From contig JAEWPX010000149.1 of the NCBI GenBank assembly GCA_023399375.1, forward strand, positions 1-31,833: a stretch of 31,833 bases of DNA, written 5' to 3'. The translations under genes were made by a program, and so were the position numbers. Shown piece after piece: positions 30,232-31,833 of the stretch. The notes under the pieces were generated by a model, which saw only the letters and a list, made by a program, of their open reading frames with translations, made no database searches and was not told the DNA's origin. The first letter of the stretch is position 1. Each line of letters begins with the position of its first letter. The stretch comes from Pseudomonadota bacterium (GTDB lineage Bacteria; Desulfobacterota; Desulfovibrionia; Desulfovibrionales; Desulfovibrionaceae).

Positions 30232-31574
30232 GCATCCTCCTTTTCGCCGACCAGCGCCGACGCTTTGACCACGACGAGGGTCACGTCGTCATGACGCGCC
30301 TCGCCGGCCAGAAAAGTCTCGAGATTATCCAGGACGGCCCGGACAATGCCGGCGGCGTCGCAGGACGCGGCGGCACGGATGGCGCTTTTGAGCCGCTCCT
30401 TGCCGTACATCCCGCCATCCGGCCCGCGGGCTTCCCAGATGCCGTCGGTCCCGAGCGCCAGGATCGCTCCGGCGGGCAACCGCGGCAGAACATGGGCTTC
30501 ATAACGCCAGCCGGCATCGATCCCAAGGGGAATCCCCCGGCCGGCCAGTTCCGTAAACGCGTCCGTTGCCGGGTCGTACAGCAGGGCCGGGTCGTGTCCG
30601 GCCCGGACATAGCGCACCGTGCGCCGCGCGCCGTCGCACTCCAGCAGAAAAAGCGTCATAAACCGGCCGCTGTCGCCCATGTCCTCGGCCAAAAGCCGGT
30701 TGACGTCGTCAACGATGGCCGCCGGTTCGCCCGGGGCAAGCAGCCGCGCACGCAAAAAAGCCCGCACCGTGGTCATGAGCAGCGCCGCCTGTATGCCGTG
30801 CCCGGTCACGTCGCCCACAGCCGCAAGCAGCGTCTCCCCGCCCTGCGCGCCGCCGGTGCGCAAAAAATCGTAGTAATCCCCGCCTGTCGCGTCGCAGGGC
30901 AGCGTCAGCCCGGCCACCTCGAACCCGGGCACGGGCGGCACGCCGCGCGGCAGCAGGCTCTGCTGCACCCCGGCCGCAAGCTCCATGTCGAAATCCATGC
31001 GCTGCTTGGCAAGCGCCTCGCCGTGCAGTCGCGCATTGACGATGGCCACGGCGGCCTGCGCGGCCAAAAGCGAAAATATCTCGATGTCGTCGGCGGTAAA
31101 CACGCCGCCGCCTTCCTTGTTGATGCACTGCGCCACGCCGATGACCCGCCCGCGATACAGCAGGGGCACGCAGGCCATGGTCCGCGTGCGATAGCCCGTG
31201 AGCCGGTCCACCTCGGGGTTGAAGCGCGGGTCGGCATACACGTCGACCAGCAGCACGGGCTCGGCCTTCTGCGCCACCCAGCCGGCCACGCCCTCGCCCG
31301 GCGCGAGCCGGAACCCCGTGCGCAGGTCGCCGCAGGCCGGCCCCTGGGCCACGGTAAACACAAGCTCGCCCTGGCCCGGGCCCGGGGCCTCGTCCACCAG
31401 CAACAGGCTCGCCGCCTCGGCGCAAAGGGCCTGGCGCGAAGTGGTCATGATGCGCTCCAGCACCTCGGAAAGCTCCAGCGACTCCGTCACCAGACGCGAC
31501 AAGGCGAAACAGCGCATCAGCGCAGCGACGCGGTCGTTCGGACGCGCGGCGGCGTTACAGGCGTGCTCCGTCAC
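30228..31574 (-). CDS. GAF-domain PP2C (RsbU/SpoIIE-type) serine phosphatase
   Basis: This 448-aa cytoplasmic protein has an N-terminal GAF sensor domain (about 20-180; GEGVAGWVAQ...ACVPLLYRGRVIGVAQCINK), a short helical connector (about 180-210) and a PP2C_SIG domain (about 215-445). The phosphatase metal residues are present: GGDYYDF, AVGDVTGHG, GTDGIWEA and HDDVTLVVV. Such proteins dephosphorylate anti-sigma-antagonist or STAS proteins in partner-switching systems, but no partner kinase or STAS gene lies in this window. The start is GTG at 31574 with GAGGAG 4 nt upstream. The 3' end overlaps the lipoprotein gene by 4 bp, so the two are co-expressed. Confidence 0.93.
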   Translation of the reverse strand: MTEHACNAAARPNDRVAALMRCFALSRLVTESLELSEVLERIMTTSRQALCAEAASLLLVDEAPGPGQGELVFTVAQGPACGDLRTGFRLAPGEGVAGWVAQKAEPVLLVDVYADPRFNPEVDRLTGYRTRTMACVPLLYRGRVIGVAQCINKEGGGVFTADDIEIFSLLAAQAAVAIVNARLHGEALAKQRMDFDMELAAGVQQSLLPRGVPPVPGFEVAGLTLPCDATGGDYYDFLRTGGAQGGETLLAAVGDVTGHGIQAALLMTTVRAFLRARLLAPGEPAAIVDDVNRLLAEDMGDSGRFMTLFLLECDGARRTVRYVRAGHDPALLYDPATDAFTELAGRGIPLGIDAGWRYEAHVLPRLPAGAILALGTDGIWEARGPDGGMYGKERLKSAIRAAASCDAAGIVRAVLDNLETFLAGEARHDDVTLVVVKASALVGEKEDA

Positions 31575-31600
31575 GGGGCTCCTCTCCTGTTCATGCCTCC

Positions 31601-31629
31601 CCTCTACATGAAAAGCGGTTACGGAGCAA
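31601..31629 (-). promoter_or_regulatory. weak putative promoter of the PP2C-lipoprotein unit
   Basis: On the minus strand: TTGCTC (31629-31624), 17 bp, TAGAGG (31606-31601). It fits the TTG-N17-TA pattern of other promoters here but matches the consensus poorly. Confidence 0.3.
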
Positions 31630-31659
31630 AGGCGGGAACAGCGGATGTCAAAGAAGAGA

Positions 31660-31833
31660 CGGGAGCGGAAGAGGAAGAAGCCTCCGGCGGCCTGGAGGGG
31701 ATGATCCCCTCCAGGACCTCCCCGAGGGGGGAGCGGGAAGCGGGCGGAGGCGTGGTCGGTGGGCGGGGCGTCGGGGTCTGTGGTCTCGGAAATGGGGCGG
31801 CCCCGCAGGCCGCAAAGCCGGCCAGCACGGCCG
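31660..31833 (-). repeat. dispersed two-palindrome repeat, copy C (cut by window end)
   Basis: The reverse complement aligns with copy A from its central loop to beyond the second palindrome. The palindrome at 31691-31715 has arms CCTGGAGGGGAT and ATCCCCTCCAGG. Relative to copy A both members of one base pair are exchanged, so the stem is preserved by compensatory change. The conserved CCGCCGGAGG follows it. Copy C is inverted relative to A and lies upstream of the PP2C gene. The outer arm of its first inverted repeat is beyond the window. Confidence 0.8.

Noticed and set aside
27622..30294. Very long plus-strand open frame (890 codons) opposite the HD-GYP and lipoprotein genes
   Set aside because: It is antisense to two well-supported genes and its translation has no domain; GC-rich third positions create such shadow frames.
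31571..31594. Seven-codon leader ORF whose TGA overlaps the GTG of the PP2C gene
   Set aside because: Its purine-rich site is almost against the ATG, and the predicted transcript start falls at that ATG; it is more likely just the ribosome site of the phosphatase gene.
1..31833. tRNA, rRNA, CRISPR, riboswitch or transposase genes
   Set aside because: I looked for cloverleaf-like, spaced-repeat and transposase-like patterns and for known leader structures before ribD, glyA and gltX and saw none that I could support.

Overview
The window comes from a high-G+C, motile, Gram-negative bacterium. Gene content and the order rpmB / DUF177-rpmF-plsX-fabH-fabG-acpP-fabF-glyA ... dcd-ribD match what I remember of Desulfovibrio-type sulfate reducers (Desulfovibrionaceae, possibly a Solidesulfovibrio-like lineage). 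That placement is an inference from synteny and protein style, not from a marker gene. About 26 protein genes are supported. I saw no rRNA, tRNA, CRISPR array or transposase.

Layout. 1-277: a dispersed repeat with two palindromes (copy A). 278-5448: a DUF4405 membrane protein with a triplicated cytoplasmic motif, an Nfu-type Fe-S scaffold, gltX, a 73-aa Cys-rich protein and a CNNM/CBS (CorC-like) membrane protein. 5463-6608: a flagellin whose central domain is AT-rich and contains cysteines, followed by about 620 bp of non-coding, partly AT-rich DNA. 7231-14385: the ribosomal/lipid block, with rpmB divergent from DUF177-rpmF-plsX-fabH-fabG-acpP-fabF-glyA. 14630-16843: two minus-strand genes of unknown function, one behind a near-consensus sigma-54 promoter (small secreted Gly-rich peptide) and one behind a near-consensus sigma-28 promoter (556-aa protein with eight MORN-like repeats). 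Repeat copy B follows. 17163-18762: dcd-ribD. 18848-19966: a ClpX-like AAA+ ATPase. 20123-21711: cvpA-mazG. 21782-27051: a tightly overlapped operon with a class II photolyase, a TVP38-type membrane protein and the oxidative pentose-phosphate genes gnd, zwf and pgl. 27054-31574, all minus strand: a 193-aa unknown with a sigma-54-like promoter, an HD-GYP phosphodiesterase, a LysM/EF-hand lipoprotein, and a GAF-PP2C phosphatase translationally coupled to the lipoprotein. Repeat copy C, inverted relative to A, runs off the end of the window.

How the genes work together. The core is phospholipid and fatty-acid initiation (plsX, fabH, fabG, acpP, fabF) linked to translation (rpmB, rpmF, gltX) and one-carbon/nucleotide/flavin metabolism (glyA, dcd, ribD). 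A second theme is motility and signalling: flagellin, genes with sigma-28 and sigma-54 promoters, a c-di-GMP phosphodiesterase and a PP2C phosphatase. A third is genome and nucleotide-pool care: MazG, and a photolyase in one operon with NADPH-producing enzymes. The most novel items are the three-copy structured repeat, in which one palindrome carries a compensatory base-pair change, and the two unknown proteins with flagellar-type promoters that lie inside an otherwise housekeeping block.
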